DNA from: Streptococcus cuniculipharyngis
GTDB taxonomy: Bacteria > Bacillota > Bacilli > Lactobacillales > Streptococcaceae
Reading direction: 5' to 3'
Assembly: GCF_007859195.1 (NCBI RefSeq)
Contig: NZ_VOHL01000001.1
Location: 62,001 to 126,000, forward strand
DNA length: 64,000 bases
Within the stretch, counting starts at the first letter, position 1. Each line of letters starts with the position of its first letter. The notes under the pieces were generated by a model, which was not told the DNA's origin, searched no databases, and saw only the letters and a program-made list of their open reading frames with translations. Both the position numbers and the translations under genes were made by a program. Below are positions 29,611 to 42,724 of the stretch, in pieces.

Positions 29611-31040
29611 AATTAATGTTTGTCGCAGCAGAAGGGGCTCCTTTTGCTAAGACAGGTGGCTTAGGCGATGTCATTGGGGCATTGCCTAAATCACTTGTTA
29701 AAAAAGGTCATGATGTGGCAGTCGTCTTGCCTTATTATGATGTGATTGAAAGAAAATATGGTCAACAAGTCGAGGACTTATTTTCCTTTTATACCCAGGT
29801 AGGTTGGCGCTGGCAGTATGTTGGGGTTAAGCGTCTTGTTCATGAAGAGGTTAGCTTCTACTTTATTGATAATCAGTATTATTTCCATCGTGGACAAGTT
29901 TATGGGTTTGATGATGACCATGAACGCTTTGCTTTTTTCCAATTGGCTGCTATTGACATGATGGAAAAGGTGGATTTTGTTCCAGACGTGCTTCATGTAC
30001 ATGATTACCATACAGCTATGATTCCGTTTTTGTTGAAAGAGAAATATGCCTGGATTACTGCCTATCAATCCATTAAAACTGTTTTTACCATTCATAATAT
30101 CGAATTTCAAGGGCAGTTTGCGCCTGAAACCTTGGGTGATTTGTTTGGCATGGGGATGAATTTTTATGAGAGCGGTAGCCTTCGTTGGCATAATTGCTTG
30201 AATTGGATGAAAGCTGCCTTGGTTTATGCCGACTGGGTAACAACAGTGTCGCCAAGCTATGCCCAGGAAATCATGACTCCTGAATTTGGTAAGGGGTTGG
30301 ATTCTGCTATTCGAATGATTCGCTATAAATTATCAGGGGTCATCAATGGCATTGACACAGGGGTCTTTGACCCTGCTTCGGATCCTCATCTTGTCAAACA
30401 TTTTTCGGTCGGTCAGTTAGAGGATAAGGCACTTAATAAAGCGGCTCTCCAAGAGCGGCTCGGTTTGCCAGTTCGTTCGGATACCTTGTTGATTGGGGTT
30501 GTTTCTCGTCTCACTGATCAAAAAGGCTTTGATCTTGTTCTGGAGGCTATGAATGAGATTATTCAGGAGGACGTGCAAATTGTTCTTTTGGGAACGGGCT
30601 ATCCTCAGTTTGAAGAGGGCTTTAGCTGGTTTAGTCAACACTACCCAGATAAGGTTTCGGCGACAATATCGTTTGATTTGGCTTTTGCTCAGCAAATTTA
30701 TGCTGCCTCAGACCTCTTTTTGATGCCGAGTGCCTTTGAACCATGTGGCCTGTCTCAGATGATTGCGATGCGATATGGAAGTTTGCCCTTAGTCCATGAA
30801 GTTGGTGGCTTGCGAGATACGGTCCTTCCATATAATTATTATGATGGCTCTGGTACAGGATTTGGCTTCCAAGAGTTTTCTGTCTACTGGTTGGTTAAAA
30901 CTCTGGAGGAGGCGCTTTGGATTTTTAACCATGATCAAGCAACTTGGCGCCACTTGCAAGAACAAGCCATGACACGTGATTTTTCATGGGATACAGCTAG
31001 TCAAGCCTATGATGACCTTTATCACCACATTACCTTTTAG
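29607..31040 (+). CDS. glgA: Glycogen synthase (ADP-glucose)
   Basis: 477 aa, GT5 family, GT-B fold. It extends alpha-1,4-glucan from ADP-glucose. The KTGGLGDV loop (residues 15-22) binds the ADP part; HDYHTAMIP and [12 protein letters not shown] are family segments; the C-terminal domain has [11 protein letters not shown] and [13 protein letters not shown] with the catalytic Glu and a cysteine. The ATG overlaps the glgD stop (ATGA). Confidence 0.95.
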   Translation: MKLMFVAAEGAPFAKTGGLGDVIGALPKSLVKKGHDVAVVLPYYDVIERKYGQQVEDLFSFYTQVGWRWQYVGVKRLVHEEVSFYFIDNQYYFHRGQVYGFDDDHERFAFFQLAAIDMMEKVDFVPDVLHVHDYHTAMIPFLLKEKYAWITAYQSIKTVFTIHNIEFQGQFAPETLGDLFGMGMNFYESGSLRWHNCLNWMKAALVYADWVTTVSPSYAQEIMTPEFGKGLDSAIRMIRYKLSGVINGIDTGVFDPASDPHLVKHFSVGQLEDKALNKAALQERLGLPVRSDTLLIGVVSRLTDQKGFDLVLEAMNEIIQEDVQIVLLGTGYPQFEEGFSWFSQHYPDKVSATISFDLAFAQQIYAASDLFLMPSAFEPCGLSQMIAMRYGSLPLVHEVGGLRDTVLPYNYYDGSGTGFGFQEFSVYWLVKTLEEALWIFNHDQATWRHLQEQAMTRDFSWDTASQAYDDLYHHITF

Positions 31041-31051
31041 AAAGAATAAAC

Positions 31052-33457
31052 ATGTCGATTAAAACATTAACCAAAAAACAATTTATTACAGATTTTAAAG
31101 AAAAACTTTATGAAGAAAAACTAGTGACCCTGGAAGAAGCTGTACCAGCAGAGCTTTTTACCATTCTTGCCAAAGTCATTCGTAAATATTACACCAATGA
31201 ATGGAGTAAGCGCAATGAAGAGATTACCAGTAAGCAGCAAAAAGTTGCCTACTATTTTTCCATGGAATTTCTGCCAGGGCGGATGTTGGAGACAAATCTC
31301 TTAAATTTAGGCATTCTAGATTTAGTTAAAGAAGCCTTTACTGACCTAGGTCTAGATTTTGAAGCTGTTAAAACTGCTGAGTATGATATGGCCCTGGGAA
31401 ATGGGGGACTTGGACGTTTGGCGGCTGCCTTTATGGATTCCTTGGCAACAACAGGTTACCTTGGCTTTGGAAACGGTTTGCGGTATAAGTATGGTTTGTT
31501 TAAGCAACGAATTGTTGATGGTTATCAGGTAGAATTGGCAGATTCATGGTTTGGCTCTAATGGTAATGTTTGGGAAGTCAAAAAGGAGCGTCATACTGTT
31601 GACATCAAACTTTTTGGACAAGTTTACCTGAAAAAAGATGATGCAGGTCGCTTGAAGCCTGTTTATGAAAATGCCCAAATCCTACATGCCGTGCCTTATG
31701 ATGTGCCGCAGATTGGTTACCAAAATCAGGTGATTAATAATCTGCGTCTCTGGGATGTGGAAATTCCAGCAGAATATGAACTTAATTACCCAACCCTGAC
31801 TGAGCGTCGCCGAATTCAGGATATTACCGCAGTCCTATATCCTGATGATTCCAATTATGAAGGCCAACAGTTACGTCTGATTCAAGAGTATTTCATGACT
31901 AGTGCAGGCTTGCAGACTATTATCAAGTCTTACCTGAAACAGGGGCTCCCTTTGGAAAGGATTCATGAAAAAGTAGCTGTTCATATCAATGACACTCACC
32001 CAGCCGTAGCACCGGCCGAGTTTATGCGTCTCTTGATTGATGATTATGGTTTAGATTGGGATACGGCTTGGTCAACGACGGTTAAGACCATGTCTTACAC
32101 TAATCACACCATTTTGTCGGAAGCCCTGGAAAAATGGGATATAGACCTTTTTAAAACGACCATTCCTCGTGTTTTCCAAATCATTGTCGAAATTGATAAT
32201 CGCTTTGTTTTCGAAATGGCAGAAAAAGAGGTTCCTCATCATATTATTGAAAAAACACGGATTATCAAGGGACATCACGTCCATATGGCTAATTTGGCCA
32301 TTATTGGGGGCTATTCTGTCAATGGTGTTGCCAAATTGCATACAGAACTGCTCAAGGCTGATACCTTGAAAGATTTCTACCAGCTTTATCCAGAAAAATT
32401 CAACAACAAGACCAATGGTATTGTGCAACGTCGTTGGACACAAATTGCGGCCCCAGAATTATCCAAGGTGATTGATGAGACCATTGGTCAGGGATGGCGG
32501 CAGGATATTCATGAATTGAGAAAACTCAATGCCTACCTTGATGATAGTCAGGTTTTGGCTGAGTTTTATCAGGTCAAGCAGGTGGCCAAGGCCAAATTAG
32601 CAGCCTATATCAAGGAGACAACAGGGATTGAAGTGTCAACGGAGGCAATTTTTGATGTCCAAGTCAAACGCCTTCATGCCTATAAACGTCAATTGCTCAA
32701 TCTCTTACACATCATTAAATTGTACTGGGATTTGAAGGATAATCCAGACAAAGACATGGTGCCACGCGTCTTTATCTTTGGTGCCAAGGCAGCTCCAGGT
32801 TATCATTTTGCCAAATCAGTGATTAAGTTGATTAACGAAGTCGCCAACTTGGTCAATTATGATGAGACTTTGCAGGGCAAGCTCAAGGTTGTCTTTTTAG
32901 AAAATTATAATGTCAGCTTGGCGGAATTGATTATTCCGGCAGCAGACGTTTCAGAACAAATTTCTTTAGCCTCTAAAGAAGCCTCAGGAACCTCTAATAT
33001 GAAATTTATGATGACTGGGGCCATTACGCTGGCAACCTTGGACGGAGCTAATATTGAAATCAAGGAAGAAGTTGGTGATGATAACATTGTGATTTTTGGC
33101 ATGGACAAGGACGAGGTTTACCGCCATTATGAAGCTCATGATTACTATTCACGCAGTCTTTATGAGAATAATCCTATCCTAACTCGGGTGCTGGATACCT
33201 TTATCAATGGTAGTCTACCGGGGGCAGTGCGTGAAGGGGCGGATATTTTTGAAGCCTTGGTCACCCATAACGATGAATATTTCTTGTTGGCGGACTTTAT
33301 GTCCTATATAGAAGCTCAGGAACAGATTGATCAGCTTTATCGAGACCAAGAAAAATGGTCTCGCATGAGTTTGGCTAATATTGCCAATTCAGATAAATTC
33401 ACTTCGGATGATACCATTACAGAATATGCCAAGGACATTTGGCATTTGGAAAAATAG
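31052..33457 (+). CDS. glgP: Glycogen/maltodextrin phosphorylase
   Basis: 801 aa, GT35 family. It releases glucose-1-phosphate from alpha-1,4-glucan ends. The pyridoxal-phosphate lysine is K651 in SGTSNMKFMM, followed by TLDGANIEI. YYFSMEFLPGRML and GNGGLGRLAAAFMDS mark the N-terminal domain and INDTHPAVA the active-site loop. Together with pulA it degrades the polymer built by GlgC/D/A/B. Last gene of the operon, closed by a strong terminator. Confidence 0.94.
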   Translation: MSIKTLTKKQFITDFKEKLYEEKLVTLEEAVPAELFTILAKVIRKYYTNEWSKRNEEITSKQQKVAYYFSMEFLPGRMLETNLLNLGILDLVKEAFTDLGLDFEAVKTAEYDMALGNGGLGRLAAAFMDSLATTGYLGFGNGLRYKYGLFKQRIVDGYQVELADSWFGSNGNVWEVKKERHTVDIKLFGQVYLKKDDAGRLKPVYENAQILHAVPYDVPQIGYQNQVINNLRLWDVEIPAEYELNYPTLTERRRIQDITAVLYPDDSNYEGQQLRLIQEYFMTSAGLQTIIKSYLKQGLPLERIHEKVAVHINDTHPAVAPAEFMRLLIDDYGLDWDTAWSTTVKTMSYTNHTILSEALEKWDIDLFKTTIPRVFQIIVEIDNRFVFEMAEKEVPHHIIEKTRIIKGHHVHMANLAIIGGYSVNGVAKLHTELLKADTLKDFYQLYPEKFNNKTNGIVQRRWTQIAAPELSKVIDETIGQGWRQDIHELRKLNAYLDDSQVLAEFYQVKQVAKAKLAAYIKETTGIEVSTEAIFDVQVKRLHAYKRQLLNLLHIIKLYWDLKDNPDKDMVPRVFIFGAKAAPGYHFAKSVIKLINEVANLVNYDETLQGKLKVVFLENYNVSLAELIIPAADVSEQISLASKEASGTSNMKFMMTGAITLATLDGANIEIKEEVGDDNIVIFGMDKDEVYRHYEAHDYYSRSLYENNPILTRVLDTFINGSLPGAVREGADIFEALVTHNDEYFLLADFMSYIEAQEQIDQLYRDQEKWSRMSLANIANSDKFTSDDTITEYAKDIWHLEK

Positions 33458-33460
33458 GTT

Positions 33461-33493
33461 CAAAAGAGCCAGACAGATTGTCTGGTTCTTTTG
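33461..33493 (+). terminator. Terminator of the glg operon
   Basis: CAAAAGAGCCAGACA pairs with TGTCTGGTTCTTTTG (one G-U) over a 3-base loop. Confidence 0.85.
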
Positions 33494-33603
33494 ATTAATT
33501 TATCAATCCTATTAAATAGGAAGACAGTTGTTTTTTGGGGCTCGTTAAGGTCAAGAAAGGTTTAAGATAAATCTAAGAAAACGCTATTATCCTAGTGTTT
33601 TTG

Positions 33604-33632
33604 TTGACATTTTCAGAAAATAGGACTAGACT
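33604..33632 (+). promoter_or_regulatory. Promoter of the F-ATPase operon
   Basis: Consensus -35 TTGACA (33604-33609), 17-base spacer, -10 TAGACT (33627-33632). A hairpin AAAACGCT/AGTGTTTT lies just upstream (33578-33601) and may be a second terminator that insulates it from glg. Confidence 0.75.
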
Positions 33633-33667
33633 AAGGGAGTAAAAAAAATAAATAGGAGGAATTCGTA

Positions 33668-33868
33668 ATGAATTTAGCAATTTTAGCTCTTGGTTTTGCC
33701 GTGTTGGGTGTTAGTATTGGTGAAGGTATCTTGGTTGCCAATATTGCCAAAGCTGCTGCACGTCAGCCAGAAATGTTTGATAAGCTTCGCTCATTGATGT
33801 TCTTGGGTGTGGCTTTTATTGAGGGAACTTTCTTCATTCTATTTGTCTTCACTTTCTTGGTTAAATAG
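33668..33868 (+). CDS. atpE: F1Fo ATP synthase subunit c
   Basis: 66 aa, two membrane helices. The glycine-rich first helix (LGVSIGEGIL) and the loop AARQPE are typical; the proton-carrying glutamate is in AFIEGTFF of helix 2. In streptococci the operon starts with atpE and the enzyme mainly hydrolyses ATP to pump protons out at low pH. The AGGAGG ribosome site is strong, as expected for the high copy number of the c ring. Confidence 0.95.
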   Translation: MNLAILALGFAVLGVSIGEGILVANIAKAAARQPEMFDKLRSLMFLGVAFIEGTFFILFVFTFLVK

Positions 33869-33901
33869 ACCAGTTTTGTGGATTAACAAGGAGGGAATCT
33901 A

Positions 33902-34618
33902 TTGGAAACATTACTCAATCCCAGTGTGACCCTGTTTGGCATTACCTTTGATTTAACCATTCTTGCCATGTCTCTGATTACTGTTTTGGCAGTTTTTGGT
34001 TTGGTTTACTGGGGCAGTCGGCAGATGCGCCTGAAACCAAGTGGCAAGCAGAATGTGATTGAATGGTTGTATGATTTTGTTCGTGAGACAATCAGTCCAA
34101 AATTAGGAAAATATACTGAGAATTACAGTCTTTTCTTCTTTGTCATCTTCTTGTTTTTGGTGGTCGCTAATAACCTTGGTTTGTTAGTGAAAATTGAAAC
34201 AGAGCACTTTAACTTGTGGACATCACCAACATCTGTTTTTGCGGTGGATTTGACCCTGTCAGTGATTGTCGCCCTAATGTGTCATGTTGAAGGTATCCGA
34301 AAAAATGGCATTAAAGGTTATTTAACAGGTTTTTTAAGTCCATACCCAGCAATGTTACCCATGAATTTGCTAGAAGAGGTAACCAATATCTTGTCATTGG
34401 CTCTTCGTTTGTTTGGTAACATCTATGTCGGTGAAGTGATGACCACCTTGATTTTGCAGATGAAAAACCTCAATATTGCCTTGGCTCCAGTTGCCTTTGC
34501 TTTAAATATGTTGTGGGCTGGTTTTTCAATGTTTATTTCTTGTATCCAGGCTTATGTCTTTATCATTTTGGCATCAACCTATTTGGGAAATAAACTCAAT
34601 GCAGGAGAAGAGGATTAA
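33902..34618 (+). CDS. atpB: F1Fo ATP synthase subunit a
   Basis: 238 aa, TTG start at 33902 chosen for the AAGGAGGG site upstream and the family N-terminus (METLLNPSVTLFGI). About five to six membrane helices; the essential arginine of the proton channel lies in SLALRLFGNIYVG. It pairs with the c ring. Confidence 0.95.
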   Translation: METLLNPSVTLFGITFDLTILAMSLITVLAVFGLVYWGSRQMRLKPSGKQNVIEWLYDFVRETISPKLGKYTENYSLFFFVIFLFLVVANNLGLLVKIETEHFNLWTSPTSVFAVDLTLSVIVALMCHVEGIRKNGIKGYLTGFLSPYPAMLPMNLLEEVTNILSLALRLFGNIYVGEVMTTLILQMKNLNIALAPVAFALNMLWAGFSMFISCIQAYVFIILASTYLGNKLNAGEED

Positions 34619-34632
34619 GAAAGGAAGAGAAT

Positions 34633-35130
34633 ATGTCTTTATTATTCAACGAAACCAGTCTTGGTAATATCATCATCACTCTTGGTTCAATTCTACTCTT
34701 ACTTGTTCTGATTAAGCAATTTGCCTGGGAACAGTTGACGGGAGTTTTTAAGGAACGGGAACAGAAAATTTCGCAAGATATTGATGGTGCGGAAACAGCT
34801 AGACGTCAAGCTGAAGAGCTGGCGGATAAACGCCAACTAGAACTGGCTAATGCTCGTCAAGAAGCTGGGCAAATTATTGAAGGTGCTAAGGAAACTGGTA
34901 AGGTTCAAGGAAATAAAATCGTTGAGCAGGCTCATGATGAGGCAAAACGACTGAAAGAACAGGCTCATCAGGAAATTGCGCAAAGCAAAATCGAAGCCAT
35001 GGCTAGTGTTAAAAATGACATTTCAGATTTGACCGTCAGCCTGACTGAGAAGTTGTTGATGACCAAACTAGATGCTAAGGCACAGAGTGAATTGGTAGAT
35101 CAGTATTTGAACCAATTAGGGGAGAAGTAG
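34633..35130 (+). CDS. atpF: F1Fo ATP synthase subunit b
   Basis: 165 aa. One N-terminal membrane helix (about residues 10-27) and then a long charged, Ala/Glu/Gln-rich coiled coil forming the peripheral stalk that holds F1 static. One base separates it from atpH. Confidence 0.94.
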   Translation: MSLLFNETSLGNIIITLGSILLLLVLIKQFAWEQLTGVFKEREQKISQDIDGAETARRQAEELADKRQLELANARQEAGQIIEGAKETGKVQGNKIVEQAHDEAKRLKEQAHQEIAQSKIEAMASVKNDISDLTVSLTEKLLMTKLDAKAQSELVDQYLNQLGEK

Positions 35131-35131
35131 G

Positions 35132-35656
35132 ATGACTAATCTGATTGAGCAATATGCCAAGGCCTTGACTGCGGTCGCTATGGAAAACGATTGTGTTGAA
35201 ACTATTGATCAGGAGGTCTCAAGCCTTCTTCAACTCATGCGTGACAATAAGATGGCAGACTATTTGTCAAGCTTGGCTTTTTCCCAGGAAGATAAGGCAG
35301 GTCTTGTTAGGTTGCTTCAAGAGTCTAGTTCAGCGTATTTGAAAAATTTTCTTGAGGTAATTTTGCAGAATAAGCGGGAAGCTTATTTGCTGCCGATTCT
35401 TGAGATGGTCTTAGAAAGATTGGCTAGGGCGAGACAGGTATTTGATGTCAGTGTTATCAGTGCTAGTCCTTTATCTGCCAGTCAGAAAGAGAATATGTTA
35501 CGTGTTGCACGCGAGAAATTTGCGATTGACACACGTCAGTTGATTGAGACAATTGATCCGACGCTTATTGGTGGGTTTGTGTTGAAAGCCAATAATCAAA
35601 TTATTGATACTAGTATTCGTCGGCAATTGCAAGATTTTAAAACAAATCTAAAGTAG
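35132..35656 (+). CDS. atpH: F1Fo ATP synthase subunit delta
   Basis: 174 aa, near the family's usual 178. It links the b stalk to the top of F1. The C-terminal signature DPTLIGGFVLKANNQIIDTSIRRQL is seen in parts (IGGFVL, DTSIRRQL). It begins one base after the atpF stop. Confidence 0.93.
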   Translation: MTNLIEQYAKALTAVAMENDCVETIDQEVSSLLQLMRDNKMADYLSSLAFSQEDKAGLVRLLQESSSAYLKNFLEVILQNKREAYLLPILEMVLERLARARQVFDVSVISASPLSASQKENMLRVAREKFAIDTRQLIETIDPTLIGGFVLKANNQIIDTSIRRQLQDFKTNLK

Positions 35657-37177
<1,521 letters not shown>

Positions 37178-37188
37178 GGAGGTTGTGC

Positions 37189-38070
37189 ATGACAGGTTCG
37201 CTTAGTGAAATTAAGGGAAAGATTTTATCAACTGAAAAAACTAGTAAGATCACTAGTGCTATGCGAATGGTTTCGTCAGCTAAATTAGTAAAATCAGAGC
37301 AAGCAGCCAAGGATTTTCAAACCTATGCTAGTAAGGTACGCCAGATTACAACAGATTTGCTCAAATCTGAATTGTTGTTTGGGTCGGATAATGCCATGCT
37401 GGTGACCAGACCGGTTAAAAAGACAGCTTATCTTGTGATTACTTCAGATAAGGGCTTGGTCGGTGGTTATAATGCTAAGATTTTAAAAGCTGTCATGGAT
37501 ATTATTCGTGATTATCATGACAATGATGAGCAAGAATATACCATTATTTCGATTGGTAGTGTGGGGTCTGATTTCTTTAAGGCTAGGGGCTTGAATGTGG
37601 CTTTTGAATTACGTGGTTTGGAAGACCAGCCTAGTTTTGAGGATGTGAGCCGCATTATTTCGCAATCCGTAGCTATGTATAAAGAAGAGCTATTTGATAA
37701 GTTGTATGTCTGTTATAATCACCATGTGAATAGCTTAACCAGTCAGGTAAGGGTGCAACAGATGTTGCCGATTGTGGATTTGGTGGCTGATGAAGCAAGG
37801 TCAGAAAAAGAGGCAGGCTTTGAATTGGAGCCTAATCGTGAATTGATTTTGGAGCAGTTACTACCTCAATATACGGAAAGCTTGATTTATGGAGCTATTA
37901 TTGACGCTAAAACAGCAGAGCATGCGGCAGGGATGACAGCCATGCAGACAGCAACAGATAATGCTCATAACATTATTAATGATTTGACCATTCAGTATAA
38001 TAGGGCGCGGCAGGCGACAATTACGCAAGAAATTACAGAGATTGTTGCTGGTGCCAATGCTTTAGAATAA
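37189..38070 (+). CDS. atpG: F1Fo ATP synthase subunit gamma
   Basis: 293 aa from the ATG at 37189, with GGGAGG six bases upstream. It is the central rotating shaft. The N-terminal [18 protein letters not shown] and C-terminal [18 protein letters not shown] helices form the coiled coil. Both are intact. Confidence 0.94.
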   Translation: MTGSLSEIKGKILSTEKTSKITSAMRMVSSAKLVKSEQAAKDFQTYASKVRQITTDLLKSELLFGSDNAMLVTRPVKKTAYLVITSDKGLVGGYNAKILKAVMDIIRDYHDNDEQEYTIISIGSVGSDFFKARGLNVAFELRGLEDQPSFEDVSRIISQSVAMYKEELFDKLYVCYNHHVNSLTSQVRVQQMLPIVDLVADEARSEKEAGFELEPNRELILEQLLPQYTESLIYGAIIDAKTAEHAAGMTAMQTATDNAHNIINDLTIQYNRARQATITQEITEIVAGANALE

Positions 38071-39507
<1,437 letters not shown>

Positions 39508-39523
39508 GTAATGAGGTGATAAG

Positions 39524-39943
39524 ATGTCTGAAATGACCGTACAAATAGTCACACCAGATGGCATCAAGTACCAGCATAAGGCACACTTTATTTCGATTAA
39601 AACACCAGATGGTGAGTTGGGAATTTTGCCTAATCATGTTAATATGATTGCACCTCTTGTGGTTCACGAAATGAAGATTCGTCGGATTGATAAGGATAGT
39701 CATGTGGACTGGGTTGCTGTCAATAAGGGAATTATTGAAGTTAAGGATAATACAGTTACGATAATTGCTGATTCAGCAGAACGTGAGCGAGATATTGATA
39801 TTAGCCGAGCTGAGCGCGCTAAGCTTCGGGCTGAGAAGGATTTGGCAGAAGCTGAGAAAGCCCATCGAATTGATGAGATGGAACGGGCAAAAGTTGCCTT
39901 GCAGCGGGCCATCAATCGCATTCGTGTAGGAAATAAATATTGA
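39524..39943 (+). CDS. atpC: F1Fo ATP synthase subunit epsilon
   Basis: 139 aa. An N-terminal beta-sandwich ([29 protein letters not shown]) and a C-terminal helical hairpin rich in Glu, Arg and Lys that can inhibit rotation. Last gene of the operon. Confidence 0.93.
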   Translation: MSEMTVQIVTPDGIKYQHKAHFISIKTPDGELGILPNHVNMIAPLVVHEMKIRRIDKDSHVDWVAVNKGIIEVKDNTVTIIADSAERERDIDISRAERAKLRAEKDLAEAEKAHRIDEMERAKVALQRAINRIRVGNKY

Positions 39944-39948
39944 AAAAT

Positions 39949-39976
39949 AGACCTCTGGATAGGCAGGGGTCTTTTC
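39949..39976 (+). terminator. Terminator of the F-ATPase operon
   Basis: A nine-pair stem (AGACCTCTG/CAGGGGTCT) with a 6-base loop followed by TTTTC. Confidence 0.75.
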
Positions 39977-39990
39977 TGATGTTGTAAATT

Positions 39991-40018
39991 TTGCGAAAGT
40001 GGTTAAATCTGCTATAAT
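39991..40018 (+). promoter_or_regulatory. Promoter of DUF1146-murA-epuA-endA, probable leaderless start
   Basis: -35 TTGCGA (39991-39996), 16-base spacer, extended -10 TGCTATAAT (40010-40018); the ATG is six bases later and no ribosome site can fit. Confidence 0.62.
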
Positions 40019-40024
40019 AACACT

Positions 40025-40258
40025 ATGGAAATTATCGAAAATACCATTAGTTTATGCAGCCATCTGTTATTTATCGGCATGTTTTATCAGTTGTTGTTCC
40101 AGCTATTTGACTGGTCACGTTGGATAAAAAATAGTCATGATAATAGCTGGCGTTTACGACTTTTTTTACTCTTGTTGAGCATTGCCTTGGGCTATTTGGT
40201 CAGCAATTTTATGTTGGCCGTCTTAAATTTTAGTCGCTTGCTCATGTGGCAAGGTTAA
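40025..40258 (+). CDS. DUF1146 (YwzB-like) membrane protein
   Basis: 77 aa with two membrane helices (about 10-27 and 45-70). Its place between atpC and murA is conserved in Bacilli, where the family is DUF1146. The function is unknown. Its promoter predicts a leaderless transcript. The murA gene follows about 30 bases after its stop. Confidence 0.75.
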   Translation: MEIIENTISLCSHLLFIGMFYQLLFQLFDWSRWIKNSHDNSWRLRLFLLLLSIALGYLVSNFMLAVLNFSRLLMWQG

Positions 40259-40291
40259 GTGGATAATTATTTAGAAGAATGGAGAATGATG

Positions 40292-41572
40292 GTGGATAAA
40301 ATTATTATTGAGGGCGGACAAACCCGTCTAAGTGGTGAGGTTAAGATTGAAGGGGCAAAAAATGCCGTGCTACCCCTCTTGGCGGCAACGATTTTGCCGA
40401 CTGAGGGAAAAACGCTCTTGCGTAATGTCCCAATTTTGTCAGATGTCTTTACCATGAATAATGTGGTGCGAGGGCTGAATATCCAGGTTGATTTTGACCA
40501 AGCCAAGAATGAAATTTTGGTTGACGCCAGAGGTCCGATTTTAGACGAGGCACCGTATGAGTATGTTAGTCAAATGCGAGCTTCTATCGTGGTATTGGGT
40601 CCAATTTTGGCTCGTCAAGGGCATGCTAAGGTATCTATGCCAGGAGGTTGTACGATTGGCAGTCGTCCGATTGACTTGCATTTGAAAGGTTTGGAATTGA
40701 TGGGCGCAGAAATCCATCAAGAAGGTGGTGACATCACGGCCAAGGCAGACAAGCTAAAAGGGGCAACGATTTACATGGACTTTCCAAGTGTGGGAGCGAC
40801 CCAAAATCTAATGATGGCTGCTACTTTGGCTGATGGCGTGACAGTGATTGAAAATGCCGCTCGTGAGCCTGAGATTGTTGATTTGGCAATCTTGCTGAAT
40901 AAGATGGGGGCTGATGTCAAAGGAGCAGGAACAGAAACCCTGACCATCACCGGTGTCAAAGAGCTACATGGGGCAGAGCACGATGTGGTGCAAGACCGTA
41001 TTGAAGCGGGAACGTTCATGGTGGCGGCAGCCATGACGTCAGGAAATGTCTTGATTAAGGATGCGATTTGGGAGCATAATCGTCCGCTTTTGGCCAAGTT
41101 GATGGAAATGGGCGTTAAGGCGACGGAAGAAAAAGGAGGTATTCGCATTCAGGCCAATCGTGACCAACTGAAACCTGTGACGGTCAAAACCTTACCTCAT
41201 CCAGGTTTCCCAACGGATATGCAGGCGCAATTCACCGCTTTGATGGCAGTGGTCAAAGGGGAATCAACCATGATTGAGACTGTCTTTGAAAATCGTTTCC
41301 AACATTTGGAGGAAATGCGTCGTATGGGCCTTCACTTAGAAATTTTGCGGGAGACAGCTCTCATTCATGGCGGCCAGCAGTTACAGGGGGCACCTGTGAT
41401 GTCCACTGATTTGCGTGCCAGTGCTGCCTTGATTTTAACAGGTATGGTGGCAGAAGGAAAGACGGTTGTCAGCAAATTGAATCATTTGGATCGCGGTTAT
41501 TATCAGTTCCATGAAAAATTAAAGGCACTTGGTGCCAAAATTGAGCGGGTAAGTGAGGACAGTCATGGCTAG
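40292..41572 (+). CDS. murA: UDP-N-acetylglucosamine 1-carboxyvinyltransferase (second copy)
   Basis: About 426 aa. The start is either GTG 40292 (GGAG seven bases upstream; gives the family N-terminus VDKIIIEGG) or ATG 40286/40289. The same reaction as murZ, with the catalytic cysteine in MPGGCTIG at about residue 120. This copy sits with epuA and endA as in pneumococcus, where it is MurA. It overlaps epuA by eight bases. Confidence 0.92.
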   Translation: MDKIIIEGGQTRLSGEVKIEGAKNAVLPLLAATILPTEGKTLLRNVPILSDVFTMNNVVRGLNIQVDFDQAKNEILVDARGPILDEAPYEYVSQMRASIVVLGPILARQGHAKVSMPGGCTIGSRPIDLHLKGLELMGAEIHQEGGDITAKADKLKGATIYMDFPSVGATQNLMMAATLADGVTVIENAAREPEIVDLAILLNKMGADVKGAGTETLTITGVKELHGAEHDVVQDRIEAGTFMVAAAMTSGNVLIKDAIWEHNRPLLAKLMEMGVKATEEKGGIRIQANRDQLKPVTVKTLPHPGFPTDMQAQFTALMAVVKGESTMIETVFENRFQHLEEMRRMGLHLEILRETALIHGGQQLQGAPVMSTDLRASAALILTGMVAEGKTVVSKLNHLDRGYYQFHEKLKALGAKIERVSEDSHG

Positions 41573-41753
41573 TGGTTGGAAGTATGTGAGAAAACAGTTT
41601 GGTCTAATTGCGCTTGTTCTGGTATTGAGTCTAATCTTTTTTGCCCTAGGCTTGATGATTGGCTATGCTGGGCTAGGAGAAGGTCGTAATCCTTTAGCTA
41701 TTTTGTCACCAAGCAAATGGCAGGCGATTTTCGATAAATTTACAGGACGGTAG
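41565..41753 (+). CDS. epuA: EpuA-like small membrane protein
   Basis: 62 aa from the ATG at 41565, inside the end of murA. A short basic N-terminus, one membrane helix (about 12-36) and the typical tail [20 protein letters not shown]. The Pfam family is EpuA, sometimes labelled as an RNA polymerase beta-family protein without clear reason. In pneumococcus it lies between murA and endA, as here. Function unproven. Confidence 0.8.
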   Translation: MASGWKYVRKQFGLIALVLVLSLIFFALGLMIGYAGLGEGRNPLAILSPSKWQAIFDKFTGR

Positions 41754-41758
41754 CTAAA

Positions 41759-42631
41759 ATGACAAGATATCAGACAAGAAAAGCAAGGAAGTCAGGGCTA
41801 TCGGTCTTAGCACTCTTGGTCAGTTTAGGCTTAGGTTATTTTGGTCTAAATAGCACTAGTGGCAATCCTGTTCAAGAACTGGTCAGCCAAGTGACCGGTC
41901 AGGCGACGACTGGCTCGGTGACTAATAATGGGTCCAAAGTGAGTGATGGGACACCAACGGAAAGTCTAGCACGTTCCGTTTTGACCCCAGCTGTCCAGAA
42001 ACAGTTAGGGACAAAAATTAAGTACAATGGGGCAGGTGCCTTTATTATCAATAATAATAAAACGTCACTAGACGCTGATGTGGCCAGTCTGCCTTATGCT
42101 AATAATGAAACCAAGCAAGTTCAGGGGCAAACAGTGCCAACGGTAGCCAATGCCCTCCTATCACGAGCGACTCGTCAGTATAAAAACCGTGAGGAAACTG
42201 GTAATGGTTCAACCTCTTGGAAACCTGCTGGTTGGTATCAGGTTTATGATTTGCCGGGAGAGTATAGCCATGCGGTTGACCGAGGTCATTTGTTAGGCTA
42301 TGCGATTACGGGTGGCTTGACTGGTTTTGATGCCTCAGCCAGCAATCCTGCCAATATTGCAACGCAAGCGGCTTGGGCTAATCAAGCAGATACAAGCGAT
42401 TCAACTGGTCAGAATTATTATGAAACGCTGATTCGACGAGCTTTGGATAAGAATAAGCGGGTTCGTTATCGGGTAAGCTTAATTTATGATGGCAATAATA
42501 TTTTGGCGTCAGGTAGTCATCTGGAAGCCAAGTCCTCAGATGGGACACTGGAATTTAACGTTTTTGTGCCAAATGTTCAGAGTGGTTTGACCTTTAATTA
42601 TGCAACGGGCAAGGTCAATGTTAATCCTTAA
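41759..42631 (+). CDS. endA: Membrane-bound DNA-entry nuclease EndA
   Basis: 290 aa. N-terminal signal anchor (about 13-32), then a beta-beta-alpha-metal nuclease domain with the catalytic motif [13 protein letters not shown] (H177) and a downstream asparagine-rich segment ([15 protein letters not shown]). In pneumococcus EndA degrades one strand of DNA during transformation and also cuts host DNA traps. There is no separate competence box visible; it is transcribed with murA and epuA. Its terminator has been split by the insertion sequence. Confidence 0.92.
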   Translation: MTRYQTRKARKSGLSVLALLVSLGLGYFGLNSTSGNPVQELVSQVTGQATTGSVTNNGSKVSDGTPTESLARSVLTPAVQKQLGTKIKYNGAGAFIINNNKTSLDADVASLPYANNETKQVQGQTVPTVANALLSRATRQYKNREETGNGSTSWKPAGWYQVYDLPGEYSHAVDRGHLLGYAITGGLTGFDASASNPANIATQAAWANQADTSDSTGQNYYETLIRRALDKNKRVRYRVSLIYDGNNILASGSHLEAKSSDGTLEFNVFVPNVQSGLTFNYATGKVNVNP

Positions 42632-42640
42632 TCATAAAAC

Positions 42641-42654
42641 AAGAGCTAGATAAG
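42641..42654 (+). terminator. endA terminator, 5' arm, separated from its partner by an insertion
   Basis: AAGAGCTAGA (42641-42650) and TAAG. The matching 3' arm TCTAGCTCTT plus TT is at 43968-43979. Without the insertion they form a perfect 10-bp stem with a TAAG loop and a short U tract. Confidence 0.8.
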
Positions 42655-42656
42655 TG

Positions 42657-42721
42657 AAAAGAACCACTTATAATGGACAGTATAAAAAAGTTGTATACTG
42701 TTCATATAAGGAGGTTCTTTT
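42657..42721 (+). promoter_or_regulatory. Hairpin covering the ribosome site of the IS orfA
   Basis: AAAAGAACC...CTTATAATGGACAGTATA pairs with TATACTGTTCATATAAG...GGTTCTTTT. The site AAGGAGG (42708-42714) is in the 3' arm. Transcripts entering from endA would carry both arms and hide the site. Confidence 0.6.
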
Positions 42722-42724
42722 CTC

